42,938 bases of DNA from Alphaproteobacteria bacterium (GCA_024277955.1 JAJRUE010000173.1:1-42938), one strand, 5' to 3'; positions 16,454 to 24,389 are shown, counted from the stretch's first letter. Made by a program: numbers and translations. Notes: generated by a model not told the origin, from the letters alone.

Positions 16454-16484
16454 GCCCCGCAGCCCGCCAAAAAGGCTGCGGGGC
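16454..16484 (+). terminator. hairpin terminator after metK
   Basis: An 11-bp perfect stem, GCCCCGCAGCC/GGCTGCGGGGC, with a 9-base A-rich loop starts eight bases after the metK stop. No long T run follows (ACGTATTC), so it may be a weak intrinsic terminator or an mRNA 3' stabiliser. Confidence 0.65.
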
Positions 16485-16512
16485 ACGTATTCATACGGAT
16501 TATATTGGGTTT

Positions 16513-16538
16513 TTCCCGGGGTTTATTCCCGAGGATTA
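16513..16538 (+). promoter_or_regulatory. 13-bp tandem direct repeat upstream of the SHP cytochrome operon
   Basis: TTCCCGGGGTTTA is followed immediately by TTCCCGAGGATTA (11 of 13 identical), 63 bases before the cytochrome b gene. Such adjacent direct repeats are typical of response-regulator binding sites. No regulator gene lies in the window. Confidence 0.4.
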
Positions 16539-16600
16539 TTGGACAATTAACCTGGTGGGTCTAGGAAACGGCCAATAGAACACCACTCTGGACGACTCAC

Positions 16601-17785
16601 ATGACATTGGAAATCAAAGGTTCGCAACTGGACCATGCTCAGGCCGAGCAGGTGCCTGTGTGGGATCTCTTCGTGCGCCTGTTTCACTGGACGCTGGTGG
16701 CGGCGATTTCCGTCGCCGCGCTGACCGGCTTCGTGCTTGGGGCGTCGTGGATCAGGGTGCATATCGTTTCGGCGGTGCTGGCGGTCGTGCTGGTGACGGT
16801 GCGGGTGATCTGGGGCCTTTTCGGCCCGACATTCGCGCGGTTTTCCAGCTTTGTCGTGCTGCACCCGGAAAAGCTGCGCGCGCATCTGGACAATCTGCGC
16901 GGGGGCAAGGCGCCGCGCTATATCGGGCACAACCCGCTGGGGGCGCTCATGGTTCTGGCGCTGCTGCTGACGATCCTCGCGCTGGGCCTGACCGGCACCA
17001 TGCTGCTTGGCGGGGTCTACAAGACCGGCCCGTTCATCGACGACCTGCCTTACTGGCTGGGCTGGTTGTCCGGGGTGTTCCACCAGCTTCTTGCCTTCGG
17101 GCTGCTGGCGATGATTGCGCTGCATATCGGCGGCGTGATCTTTGAAAGCCGCCGCGAAGGCGAAAACCTGGCGCGCGCAATGGTCACCGGCAAGAAAACC
17201 GTGGCCCCGGGCAACGTGGTCGCGCCGCAAAAGCCGGCACTGGTGCTGCCCGCGATCATCACCGCGGTCCTGCTGGTGGGCGGCGGGGCCTATTGGGCGC
17301 TGGTCAGCTCGAACGAACCGCCAGAGCTGCTCGATGGCAATGGCCCGCGCGGCATGCCGGTTGCCGAGGCTCAGTTCGACCCGGTGTTCGCCGAAGAATG
17401 TTCCGCCTGCCACATGGCCTACAACCCCAGCCTTCTGCCCGCCGAGGACTGGAAAAAACTGATGGCCGGGCTCGACAGCCACTTTGGCGAAGATGCCTCG
17501 CTGGATGATGCATCGACCAGTCAGATCACCGACTGGCTGGTGGCCAATGCCGCGGAAACCGCCGATACCCGGCCGGCGCACCTGTTCTCTCTGCCGCGAA
17601 AGGCCGACGGCACGATCGGTGCAATCACCGACAGCAAGGTCTGGCGGGAACTTCATGACACCCCGCTGGAAAACGGCGCCTTCAAGGTGAAATCGGTGGG
17701 CAGCGAAGCAAACTGCCAGGCCTGCCACACCGACGCCGTGTCCGGGGTCTTCAGCCCATTCAACATCAAGCTTCCCAAGGAGTAG
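16601..17785 (+). CDS. cytochrome b561-type membrane protein fused to a diheme cytochrome c (DHC) domain
   Basis: A 394-residue fusion. Residues 1-185 are a four-helix cytochrome b domain beginning VPVWDLFVRLFHW, with candidate heme-ligand histidines His29, His54, His161 and His175. A further membrane span (about 213-235) leads to a periplasmic diheme cytochrome c domain with heme c sites Cys267-Cys270-His271 (CSACH) and Cys372-Cys375-His376 (CQACH). The block HFGEDASLDD within it matches the separate DHC protein encoded at 18202. It probably passes quinol electrons to DHC/SHP. In the Rhodobacter sphaeroides SHP cluster, as I recall, cytochrome b and DHC are separate, so the fusion is notable. 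Confidence 0.86.
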   Translation: MTLEIKGSQLDHAQAEQVPVWDLFVRLFHWTLVAAISVAALTGFVLGASWIRVHIVSAVLAVVLVTVRVIWGLFGPTFARFSSFVVLHPEKLRAHLDNLRGGKAPRYIGHNPLGALMVLALLLTILALGLTGTMLLGGVYKTGPFIDDLPYWLGWLSGVFHQLLAFGLLAMIALHIGGVIFESRREGENLARAMVTGKKTVAPGNVVAPQKPALVLPAIITAVLLVGGGAYWALVSSNEPPELLDGNGPRGMPVAEAQFDPVFAEECSACHMAYNPSLLPAEDWKKLMAGLDSHFGEDASLDDASTSQITDWLVANAAETADTRPAHLFSLPRKADGTIGAITDSKVWRELHDTPLENGAFKVKSVGSEANCQACHTDAVSGVFSPFNIKLPKE

Positions 17786-17791
17786 GAACGA

Positions 17792-18187
17792 ATGAAAAAG
17801 TACCTTCTGATTGTCGGCGTCCTTCTGGTCGCAACCCCGCTGGTGGCCGGCGACACCTCGCCTGCCAAATTGCTCAAAGGGTTCGAGGCGGCGGCCGGAG
17901 CCAAGGGATCCGCGGACCGCGGCCGGGCGCTGTTCACGGGCACCCACACCGGTGGCAAGCCTGAAACGCCCAGCTGCACTACCTGCCACACCAAGAACCT
18001 CAAGGCCAAGGGCAAGACGCGCGCCGGCAAGGTGATCGAACCGATGGCGCTGTCGGTCAATCCGAACCGGCTGACCGACAGCAAGAAGGTTGCCAAGTGG
18101 TTTCGGCGCAACTGCAAGAGCGTGCTGGGTCGCGAATGCACCCCCGGCGAGAAGGCCGATATCGTCGCCTTCCTGATGAGCATCTGA
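17792..18187 (+). CDS. SHP, sphaeroides-type oxygen-binding cytochrome c (DUF1924)
   Basis: A 131-residue exported monoheme cytochrome c: a signal peptide of about 19 residues (cut after PLVA), heme site CTTCH at 62-66, and a C-terminal part with two further cysteines (Cys108, Cys116) that could form a disulfide. If cut after Ala19 the mature protein has 112 residues and Asn107 becomes Asn88. This agrees with the Asn88 axial ligand known for R. sphaeroides SHP, which is displaced on reduction to let oxygen or NO bind. It lies six bases after the cytochrome b-DHC fusion and 14 before DHC, its expected electron donor. Confidence 0.86.
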   Translation: MKKYLLIVGVLLVATPLVAGDTSPAKLLKGFEAAAGAKGSADRGRALFTGTHTGGKPETPSCTTCHTKNLKAKGKTRAGKVIEPMALSVNPNRLTDSKKVAKWFRRNCKSVLGRECTPGEKADIVAFLMSI

Positions 18188-18201
18188 AGAAAGGAAACCA
18201 G

Positions 18202-18678
18202 ATGAAGAAAACAACCCTGCTGAATGCCTGTCTGGCCGGTGTGTTGGCAATTGGCACCATCCCCGCCGTCCATGCCGAAGAGGGCGCCCAGTTCCCCAGG
18301 GTGACCGACAAGGTGACCAAAGAGGAATGTTCGGCCTGTCACATGGCCTATTCGGCGGCGATGCTGCCGAAGCGGTCCTGGCGTGCGATCGTCTCGGATC
18401 TGAGCAACCACTTTGGCGAAGACGCCTCGCTGGATGCGGCGACGACAAAGCATATCCGCAAGTGGCTCGAGGCGAACGCGGCCGATACCGGCGGGCGCGC
18501 CCCGGTCATGCTGCGCGGCGTGTCGTCCAGCGAAACGCCGCTGCGCATCTCGAAACTGCCGGTGATGGTGCGGGTGCACAAATACGAAGTGTCCAAGCGG
18601 ATGCGCGATCGGGCCGGCTCGATGTCGAACTGCAACGCCTGCCACCGTGGCGCCGAAAGCGGCTTCTTCGAGGATTGA
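18202..18678 (+). CDS. DHC, soluble diheme cytochrome c
   Basis: A 158-residue periplasmic protein with a signal peptide (cut after about VHA, residue 25) and two heme c sites, CSACH at 43-47 and CNACH at 144-148. The segment ECSACHMAY and the HFGEDASLD block are shared with the C-terminal domain of the cytochrome b fusion upstream, so the operon holds two DHC domains. DHC is the known redox partner of SHP. An AAAGGAAA ribosome site precedes the ATG at 18202. It closes the three-gene operon. Confidence 0.88.
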   Translation: MKKTTLLNACLAGVLAIGTIPAVHAEEGAQFPRVTDKVTKEECSACHMAYSAAMLPKRSWRAIVSDLSNHFGEDASLDAATTKHIRKWLEANAADTGGRAPVMLRGVSSSETPLRISKLPVMVRVHKYEVSKRMRDRAGSMSNCNACHRGAESGFFED

Positions 18679-18738
18679 TGTCTGGCGCGGTCGGGCTGGG
18701 GCTTGACCGCGGCGCCTGTCTTGGCGACAAGCGCCGCC

Positions 18739-19452
18739 ATGTCCAACACCCCAGCCCGACCGCCCCGACCGCGGCGAAACTTTTACGGCAGATTGCGCGG
18801 CAAGACGCTGCGCGACAGCCAGCGCACCTATCTTGAAGAAGACTTGGCGGCGCTGTCGCCCGGCCCGGTCGAATATTCGGCCAACCCGGACCGCGTGCCG
18901 CTGGACCTGCGCCAGCGGTTCGGCGACCGCCCGGTCTGGCTTGAAATCGGGTTCGGCGGTGGCGAACACATGGTCCATCAGGCCCAACGCAACCCCGAGG
19001 TTGCGATCATCGGCTGCGAACCGTTCATCAATGGCGTGGCCATGTTGCTGGGCAAGATCCGCAAGAGCGGCGTGACCAACCTGGCGGTTCATCCGGGCGA
19101 TGTGCGCGACCTGTTCGATGTGCTGCCCGACGCGGCGATCGACCGCGCCTTCCTGCTTTATCCCGACCCATGGCCGAAGAAGCGCCACCACCGCCGGCGG
19201 TTCGTGACGCCCGAACATCTGGAGCCATTGGCACGCGTCATGCGGTCGGGCGCCGAATTCCGGGTCGCCACCGATATTGCCGATTATGTGCGTCAGACCC
19301 TGGAACAGGTGCCCCGCCACGGCTTCGAGTGGTGCGCCGAGCGCGCGCGCGACTGGCGCGAACCCTGGGATGACTGGATTTCCACCCGATACGAACAAAA
19401 GGCCCTGCGCGAAGGCCGGGTGCCCCACTACCTGACGTTCCGCAAGCGGTGA
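18739..19452 (+). CDS. trmB: TrmB, tRNA (guanine46-N7)-methyltransferase
   Basis: A 237-residue class I SAM methyltransferase. The SAM loop LEIGFGGGEHM, the motif FLLYPDPWPKKRHHRRRFV and the C-terminal STRYEQKALREGR are diagnostic of TrmB. The N-terminal 20 residues are basic and rich in proline and arginine, as expected for tRNA contact. The ATG at 18739 fits the family start (MSNTPARPPRPRRNFYGR); an in-frame ATG 36 bases upstream would add residues without family character. A terminator-like element follows the stop immediately. Confidence 0.95.
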   Translation: MSNTPARPPRPRRNFYGRLRGKTLRDSQRTYLEEDLAALSPGPVEYSANPDRVPLDLRQRFGDRPVWLEIGFGGGEHMVHQAQRNPEVAIIGCEPFINGVAMLLGKIRKSGVTNLAVHPGDVRDLFDVLPDAAIDRAFLLYPDPWPKKRHHRRRFVTPEHLEPLARVMRSGAEFRVATDIADYVRQTLEQVPRHGFEWCAERARDWREPWDDWISTRYEQKALREGRVPHYLTFRKR

Positions 19453-19453
19453 T

Positions 19454-19480
19454 GCCGGAGCCTCCGGCGGGGATATTTTT
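19454..19480 (+). terminator. intrinsic terminator after trmB, part of a dispersed element
   Basis: GCCGGAG/CTCCGGC is almost a perfect palindrome (one central base; a smaller loop would open in RNA), followed by GGGGATATTTTT. The 31-base stretch at 19460-19490 recurs at 36232-36262 with two differences, again after a plus-strand gene. Confidence 0.6.
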
Positions 19481-19561
19481 CGACAGAAGAAGCCGGGATG
19501 GCTGGACCGGGTGGCGTGCGGCGGGTATCTGCATCTGCAAGCCGGGAAAACAGGAGTTTGC

Positions 19562-20911
19562 ATGACCGCCCACGCAACACCCACGCCGATGAGTTCGCAT
19601 CGCGCGGCACCGCTCAAGGGTGTCGCCGAGGTTCCGGGCGACAAGTCGATTTCGCACCGGGCGCTGATCTTTGGCGCGCTGACGGTGGGCGAAACCCGCA
19701 TCACCGGCCTGCTCGAGGGGCAGGACGTGCTGGACACGGCCGCGGCGATGCGCGCCTTTGGCGCCGGGGTCGAACGGCTTGGACCCGGCGTATGGACGGT
19801 GCAGGGGGTCGGCGTCGGCGGGTTTGGCGAGCCGGAAGACGTGATCGACTGCGGCAATTCCGGCACCGGCGTGCGGTTGATCATGGGGGCGATGGCGACC
19901 ACGCCGATCAGCGCGGTCTTTACCGGCGACGCATCGTTGCGCTCGCGTCCGATGGCGCGGATCACCGACCCGATATCGCTTTTCGGCGCCCAGGCCTGGG
20001 GGCGCGATGGCGGGCGACTGCCGATGCTCGTGCGCGGCGCGCGCCAGCCGGTGCCGGTGCGTTACGAATTGCCCGTCGCTTCGGCGCAGGTGAAATCGGC
20101 GGTGCTGCTGGCGGGGCTGAACGCGCCGGGGCAGACGGTGGTGATCGAAAAGGAAGCGACCCGCGATCACACCGAACGGATGCTAGTGGGGTTTGGCGCC
20201 CAGGTCGTGACCGAGGTCACTGACGCCGGGCGCATCATCACCCTGACCGGCCAGCCCGAACTGGCGCCCCAGGATGTGGCGGTGCCGCGCGATCCGTCCT
20301 CGGCCGCGTTTCCGGTCTGCGCGGCGCTGATCGTCGAAGGCTCGGAAATCACCGTGCCCGGTGTCAGCCGCAACCCGACCCGGAACGGGCTGTTCACCAC
20401 TTTGCTTGAGATGGGCGCGGATATCTCTTTTGAAAACGAACGCGCCGAAGGGGGCGAACCGGTGGCCGATCTGCGGGTCCGGTTCAGCGACCTGAAAGGG
20501 GTCGAGGTGCCGCCCGAACGCGCCGCCTCGATGATCGACGAATACCCGATCCTGGCGGTGGTGGCGGCCAATGCCCAGGGCGCCACGGCGATGCGCGGCA
20601 TCGGCGAGTTGCGGGTCAAGGAAAGCGACCGGATCGCCGCGATGGCGCGCGGGCTCGAAGCCTGCGGCGTCACGGTCGAGGAAACCGAAGACAGCCTGAC
20701 GGTGCACGGCAACGGCCCCGGCACCGTTCCCGGCGGCGGCCTGTGTCAGACCCATCTCGACCACCGGATCGCCATGGCCTTCCTGTGTCTGGGGATGGCG
20801 GCGAAATCGCCAGTGCGCATCGATGACGGCGGCCCGATCGACACGTCCTTTCCGGTGTTCGAGCCGCTGATGGCCGGGCTTGGGGCGCGCATCGTGCGGG
20901 TCAACCGGTGA
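19562..20911 (+). CDS. aroA: AroA, 3-phosphoshikimate 1-carboxyvinyltransferase (EPSP synthase)
   Basis: A 449-residue shikimate-pathway enzyme that joins PEP to shikimate 3-phosphate. The substrate-binding start GDKSISHRALIFGAL (Lys28), GNSGTGVRLIMG (about 100-111) and the second-domain RDPSSAAFPVCAALI, KESDRIAAMARGLEACG and DDGGPIDTSFPVF blocks are intact. Its stop overlaps the GTG start of the next membrane protein by four bases, and cmk follows, forming one transcription unit. Confidence 0.97.
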   Translation: MTAHATPTPMSSHRAAPLKGVAEVPGDKSISHRALIFGALTVGETRITGLLEGQDVLDTAAAMRAFGAGVERLGPGVWTVQGVGVGGFGEPEDVIDCGNSGTGVRLIMGAMATTPISAVFTGDASLRSRPMARITDPISLFGAQAWGRDGGRLPMLVRGARQPVPVRYELPVASAQVKSAVLLAGLNAPGQTVVIEKEATRDHTERMLVGFGAQVVTEVTDAGRIITLTGQPELAPQDVAVPRDPSSAAFPVCAALIVEGSEITVPGVSRNPTRNGLFTTLLEMGADISFENERAEGGEPVADLRVRFSDLKGVEVPPERAASMIDEYPILAVVAANAQGATAMRGIGELRVKESDRIAAMARGLEACGVTVEETEDSLTVHGNGPGTVPGGGLCQTHLDHRIAMAFLCLGMAAKSPVRIDDGGPIDTSFPVFEPLMAGLGARIVRVNR

Positions 20912-21417
20912 GCGGGCGGCAAAAGGCCTATTGGGCGCTGGTCGCTGTGACCGCGGCGGTCTACCTGTCGATGGTGGTCTGGAGCGGCCCGCGGCTGAGC
21001 CACGCCGCCGGCGGTTTGATGCCGTTCGACGTGCGCGTGTTCGGCTATACGCAGGCTTCGGCGCAGGCGTTTCTGGATGCATTGGGCCCCGATGGGCGGG
21101 CGTTCTACCTGGGCGTCCAGTTGCGGATCGACGCGCTTTTCCCCGCGCTTTTCGCCCTGGTGATGGGGATCGCGCTTTGGTGGCTCCATGTCGAGAAATC
21201 CGGGCCGATGCGGGTGGCGATCCTGGTTCTGCCGGCGCTTGGGGCGGGGTTCGACTATCTCGAAAACGCCCGGGTCGCGGCGATGCTGCGCGGCGTGGAC
21301 CCGCCGCCCGAGTTGGTGGCGGCGGCAAGCCAGGCGACGGTGCTCAAGTTCCTGTTCGTGGGCGCGACGATCGCGCTGGTGCTGGTCGGCGTGGTTGGAA
21401 ACTGGAAGGCGCGATGA
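20908..21417 (+). CDS. small four-span membrane protein between aroA and cmk
   Basis: A 169-residue integral membrane protein with likely spans near residues 6-26, 73-93, 101-115 and 145-165, separated by a longer loop (about 27-72). The GTG start overlaps the aroA stop (GTGA), and its own stop overlaps the cmk ATG, so it is translationally coupled to both. Motifs FDYLENARVAAML and SGPMRVAILVLPALGAGFDY give no enzymatic hint. I do not recognise a function. The position between aroA and cmk is common in Rhodobacteraceae. Confidence 0.82.
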   Translation: MSGRQKAYWALVAVTAAVYLSMVVWSGPRLSHAAGGLMPFDVRVFGYTQASAQAFLDALGPDGRAFYLGVQLRIDALFPALFALVMGIALWWLHVEKSGPMRVAILVLPALGAGFDYLENARVAAMLRGVDPPPELVAAASQATVLKFLFVGATIALVLVGVVGNWKAR

Positions 21418-22040
21418 AGTTCACGGTTGCCATCGATGGCCCGGCTGCCGCCGGCAAGGGCACGATCTCGCGGGGGTTGGCCGAGCATTTCGGATTGCCC
21501 CACCTGGACACCGGCCTGCTGTATCGCGCGGTCGGGCGGCGGGTTCTGAATGGCGAAGATGCCGTGGGCGCGGCGCGCCATCTGACGGCTGATGATCTTG
21601 CGGCGGGCGACCTGCGCGGTGCAGATGTCGCCCAGGCGGCAAGCCGGGTTGCGGCGATACCCGAGGTGCGTCGCGCGCTCTTGGATTTCCAGCGCGACTT
21701 TGCCCGGCGCGACGGCGGCGCGGTTCTGGACGGGCGCGACATCGGCACCGTGATCTGCCCGGATGCCGAGGTAAAGCTGTTCGTGACCGCAAGCGATACG
21801 GTGCGCACCGAACGGCGCTACCGGGAACTGAAGGACCGCGGGGTCGCGGTAACGCGCCAGCAGGTTGCGCGCGAACTGGGCGAACGCGACGCCAGGGACG
21901 CGGCGCGCGATGCGGCGCCGATGCAGCGCGCGGCGGACGCGGTGCTGCTCGATACCTCGGGCATGTCGGTGCAGGACGCGCTGGCGGCGGCGATCGCGAT
22001 TGTCGCACCGGCGCTTGAAAAGGCGCGAAAGGGCGGCTGA
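21414..22040 (+). CDS. cmk: Cmk, cytidylate kinase
   Basis: A 208-residue P-loop kinase phosphorylating CMP/dCMP. The P-loop is GPAAAGKGTIS (residues 9-19), followed by LPHLDTGLLYRAVG for substrate binding and DGRDIGTVICPDAEVKLFVT. The lid and base region is slightly short for the family. It overlaps the preceding membrane-protein stop by four bases (ATGA). In many alphaproteobacteria rpsA follows directly; here cbpA, cbpM and petA lie between. Confidence 0.96.
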   Translation: MKFTVAIDGPAAAGKGTISRGLAEHFGLPHLDTGLLYRAVGRRVLNGEDAVGAARHLTADDLAAGDLRGADVAQAASRVAAIPEVRRALLDFQRDFARRDGGAVLDGRDIGTVICPDAEVKLFVTASDTVRTERRYRELKDRGVAVTRQQVARELGERDARDAARDAAPMQRAADAVLLDTSGMSVQDALAAAIAIVAPALEKARKGG

Positions 22041-22133
22041 GACCCCGGGGAAAGCCTTGCTTTTCTGCCGGTTGCGCTTATCTGGGGACAGGTGATCGCA
22101 CGGGTCACGCACCGATGGAAAACCGAGACAGAC

Positions 22134-23063
22134 ATGAGCAACGATCCCTACGCGGCACTTGGTCTGAAAAAGACCGCCACAGCGGATGAAATCAAGAAGG
22201 CGTATCGCAAGATCGCCCGCGACAGCCACCCGGACCTGAACCCGGATGACAAGGGGGCCGAGGCGCGCTTCAAGGCGGCGTCGGTCGCCTATGACCTGCT
22301 GAAGGATCCCGAACAGCGGGCCCGGTTCGACCGGGGCGAGATCGACGCAACCGGCGCCGAGCGGCCCGAACGGCAGTTCTACCGCGAATATGCCGAAACC
22401 GGCGGCAACCCCTATGGCGGCGGCATGCAGTTCGACGATTCGATGGATGCGTCCGACATTTTCGCCGAATTCCTGCGCCAGCGCGCGCATGCCGAAGGGG
22501 CGCAGCGTCACCAGCGCTTTCACGCCCGCGGCGCCGACCGGCACTACACGATGGAGGTGTCTTTTCTGGACGCGGCGCGCGGCGCGACCACGCGCATCAC
22601 CCTGCCCGAAGGCGGCACGCTGGATGTGAAGATCCCGCAGGGCACCGCCGACGGGCAGACGATCCGGCTGCGCGGCAAGGGCGCGCCGGGGGTCGGGGAC
22701 GGCAAGCCGGGCGATGCGCTGGTGACGATCTTCGTGCGCGAACACCCGGTGTTCCGGCGCGAGGGCGACGATGTGCTGATGCAGCTGCCGATCGGCATCG
22801 ACGAAGCGGTGCTGGGCGGCAAGGTTCCGGTGCCCACCATCGACGGTCAGGTGCAGCTGACGATCCCCAGGGGCGCCAGCAGCGGCCAGAAACTGCGGAT
22901 GCGCGGGCGCGGCATCAAGGGCTGGACCAGCAAGAAGCGCGGCGACCAGATCGTCGAACTCAAGATCGTTTCGCCGCCGAAAATCGACAGAGAACTGACC
23001 GAATTCATGGAAAAGTGGCGCAAGAAGCACGGCTATGACCCGCGCAAGGGGATGAAGACATGA
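22134..23063 (+). CDS. cbpA: DnaJ-family co-chaperone of the CbpA type
   Basis: A 309-residue J protein: J domain at residues 5-70 with His-Pro-Asp at 32-34, a Gly-rich linker (about 87-105), then two C-terminal substrate-binding beta domains (about 130-295). It lacks the zinc-finger domain of DnaJ, which makes it a class II CbpA-like protein that drives DnaK. The next gene, starting in an ATGA overlap, is its modulator CbpM, which strengthens the assignment. Confidence 0.9.
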   Translation: MSNDPYAALGLKKTATADEIKKAYRKIARDSHPDLNPDDKGAEARFKAASVAYDLLKDPEQRARFDRGEIDATGAERPERQFYREYAETGGNPYGGGMQFDDSMDASDIFAEFLRQRAHAEGAQRHQRFHARGADRHYTMEVSFLDAARGATTRITLPEGGTLDVKIPQGTADGQTIRLRGKGAPGVGDGKPGDALVTIFVREHPVFRREGDDVLMQLPIGIDEAVLGGKVPVPTIDGQVQLTIPRGASSGQKLRMRGRGIKGWTSKKRGDQIVELKIVSPPKIDRELTEFMEKWRKKHGYDPRKGMKT

Positions 23064-23407
23064 CCAGGCGTTACACCGAAGAAGAAGTCATCGAGCGCGT
23101 CGCCAGCCTGACCCGGACCCAGCTTGTGTCCTTTGTGCGCGCCGAGGTGATCCGGCCGGTTCTTACCAAGGACGGCGGCGCCTATTACCGGCAGGTCGAC
23201 CTGGCGCGGCTGGAACTGTTGTGCGAGCTTTGCGACGTGTTCGGGTTGCAGGACGATGCGCTGGCGATGGTGATTTCGCTGATCGACCAGTTGCACGCGG
23301 CCCGGCGCGAGCTGCGCCTGGTGCTGGATGTGGTCGCCGAACATGGCTCTGATTCGCTGCGCCTGCGGGTGGGCGAGGCCTTGCGCCAGGCCAACCGCCA
23401 GGGCTGA
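23060..23407 (+). CDS. cbpM: CbpM-like chaperone modulator
   Basis: A 115-residue protein of the MerR-HTH-like CbpM family. It starts MTRRYTEEEVIERVASLTRT and has the YYRQVDLARLELLCELCDVF helix pair; the C-terminal half (about 70-108) is predicted helical. CbpM binds the J domain of CbpA and inhibits it. Start and upstream stop overlap by four bases. It is followed by a short tandem repeat and the end of the oppositely oriented petA. Confidence 0.82.
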   Translation: MTRRYTEEEVIERVASLTRTQLVSFVRAEVIRPVLTKDGGAYYRQVDLARLELLCELCDVFGLQDDALAMVISLIDQLHAARRELRLVLDVVAEHGSDSLRLRVGEALRQANRQG

Positions 23408-23418
23408 TCGAGCGGAGC

Positions 23419-23449
23419 CGGGCGGGCAGACGGGCGGGCAGACGGGCGG
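23419..23449. repeat. 12-bp tandem repeat, 2.6 copies
   Basis: CGGGCGGGCAGA occurs at 23419-23430 and 23431-23442, then partially at 23443-23449, in the gap between the convergent cbpM and petA genes. Confidence 0.8.
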
Positions 23450-23489
23450 CGCGCGGGCGTAAACGGCGCGCTGTGGCCGTGGCGGCGGG

Positions 23490-24065
23490 TCAGGCGGTAG
23501 GCGCTTCGCCGATGCGCACCATCGTGTCGGTCAGGAACCGGTAGGGCGGCAGGTCCAGATTGCGCGGCGCCGGGCCGCGCCGGATGCGCCCGGCGGTATC
23601 GTAGACCGACCCGTGGCACACGCAGAACCACCCGCCCCAGTCGCCAACCGGATCCCCGTCTTTCTGGCCAAGCGGCACGCAGCCCAGGTGGGTACACACG
23701 CCGATCACCACCAGCCATTCGGGGCGCTGGGCGCGTTCGGCGTCGGTGGCGGGGTCGATCAGGTCGGGGTTGTTGTCGTCGGCGCGGGCGCGGTCGATGC
23801 GTTCCTGGGTGCGGTGGTCGATGAAGATCGGCCTGCCGTGCCACTTCAGGGTCAGCCGCGCGCCGAGTTCGAGCCCGGAAATGTCCACATCGATATTCGA
23901 CAGCGCGGTGACATCCGCCGACGGGTTCATGCTGTCGACCAGGGGCCAGATGGCGGCGCCGACGGCGACGATGCCGGCCCCGGCGGTGGCATAGTAAAGG
24001 AAATCTCGGCGGCCGCCGGACGGGCCGGTTCCCGGTTCGGCGGGTTTTGCTGGGGTGTTGGTCAT
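23490..24065 (-). CDS. petA: Rieske iron-sulfur subunit of a cytochrome bc1 complex (lone gene)
   Basis: A 191-residue Rieske protein. A Tat-type anchor, GGRRDFLYYATAGAGIVAVG (residues 18-37), is followed by the hinge and head domain. The 2Fe-2S ligands are Cys124/His126 (CTHLGC) and Cys148/His151 (CVCHGS), with the disulfide cysteines 129 and 150 and the conserved Tyr155. Two positions differ from the usual Rhodobacter CPCHGSHYD: Val149 for Pro and Val154 for His. The loop between about 85 and 112 is shorter than in R. capsulatus. No petB or petC follows; it ends against cbpM. It could be the sole Rieske gene or a second copy. Confidence 0.9.
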   Translation of the reverse strand: MTNTPAKPAEPGTGPSGGRRDFLYYATAGAGIVAVGAAIWPLVDSMNPSADVTALSNIDVDISGLELGARLTLKWHGRPIFIDHRTQERIDRARADDNNPDLIDPATDAERAQRPEWLVVIGVCTHLGCVPLGQKDGDPVGDWGGWFCVCHGSVYDTAGRIRRGPAPRNLDLPPYRFLTDTMVRIGEAPTA

Positions 24066-24290
24066 GGTGTCTGCTCCGGACGTGTTTTCATTGACGGCGA
24101 TGCCCTGTCCCTCGGTGCGACTCTTTGCCTAGGGGATCCTGCAGGTGGAATGTCAACGGTGTTTTTGCAACTGGCCCGGCCCCGGCGCTAACCCGGACCA
24201 GACCCGGCGTGACCCGGCCGCCGGGCGACCTTTGGGCGGGCCGGGGCGGATCCTTGCGGCGGTTGTTGACAGCACCCCGGTCAAATGCCC

Positions 24291-24319
24291 TTGCGCCGCT
24301 GGGCCAAACCCACTATATG
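24291..24319 (+). promoter_or_regulatory. candidate sigma-70 promoter for rpsA
   Basis: TTGCGC (24291-24296), a 17-base spacer and TATATG (24314-24319) fit a housekeeping promoter. A TTGACA at 24266 lacks a matching -10 box at normal spacing. The resulting leader would be about 150 bases. Confidence 0.42.
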
Positions 24320-24354
24320 CGCCCGTGTTGAAGGGCCGTTCAGAGCCATGCGAG

Positions 24355-24389
24355 CAGGGTCGGGGATTTTCCGGCCCTGATTGTTTTGT
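24355..24389 (+). promoter_or_regulatory. terminator-like hairpin in the rpsA leader (possible attenuator)
   Basis: A 9-bp stem, CAGGGTCGG/CCGGCCCTG (one G-U pair), with a seven-base loop is followed by ATTGTTTTGT. It lies about 90 bases before the rpsA start and some 30 bases downstream of the predicted transcription start, a place suited to attenuation or S1 feedback control. Confidence 0.45.

Noticed and set aside
24266..24271. TTGACA as the rpsA -35 box
   Set aside because: No acceptable -10 hexamer lies 16-18 bases downstream; TTGCGC/TATATG fits better.
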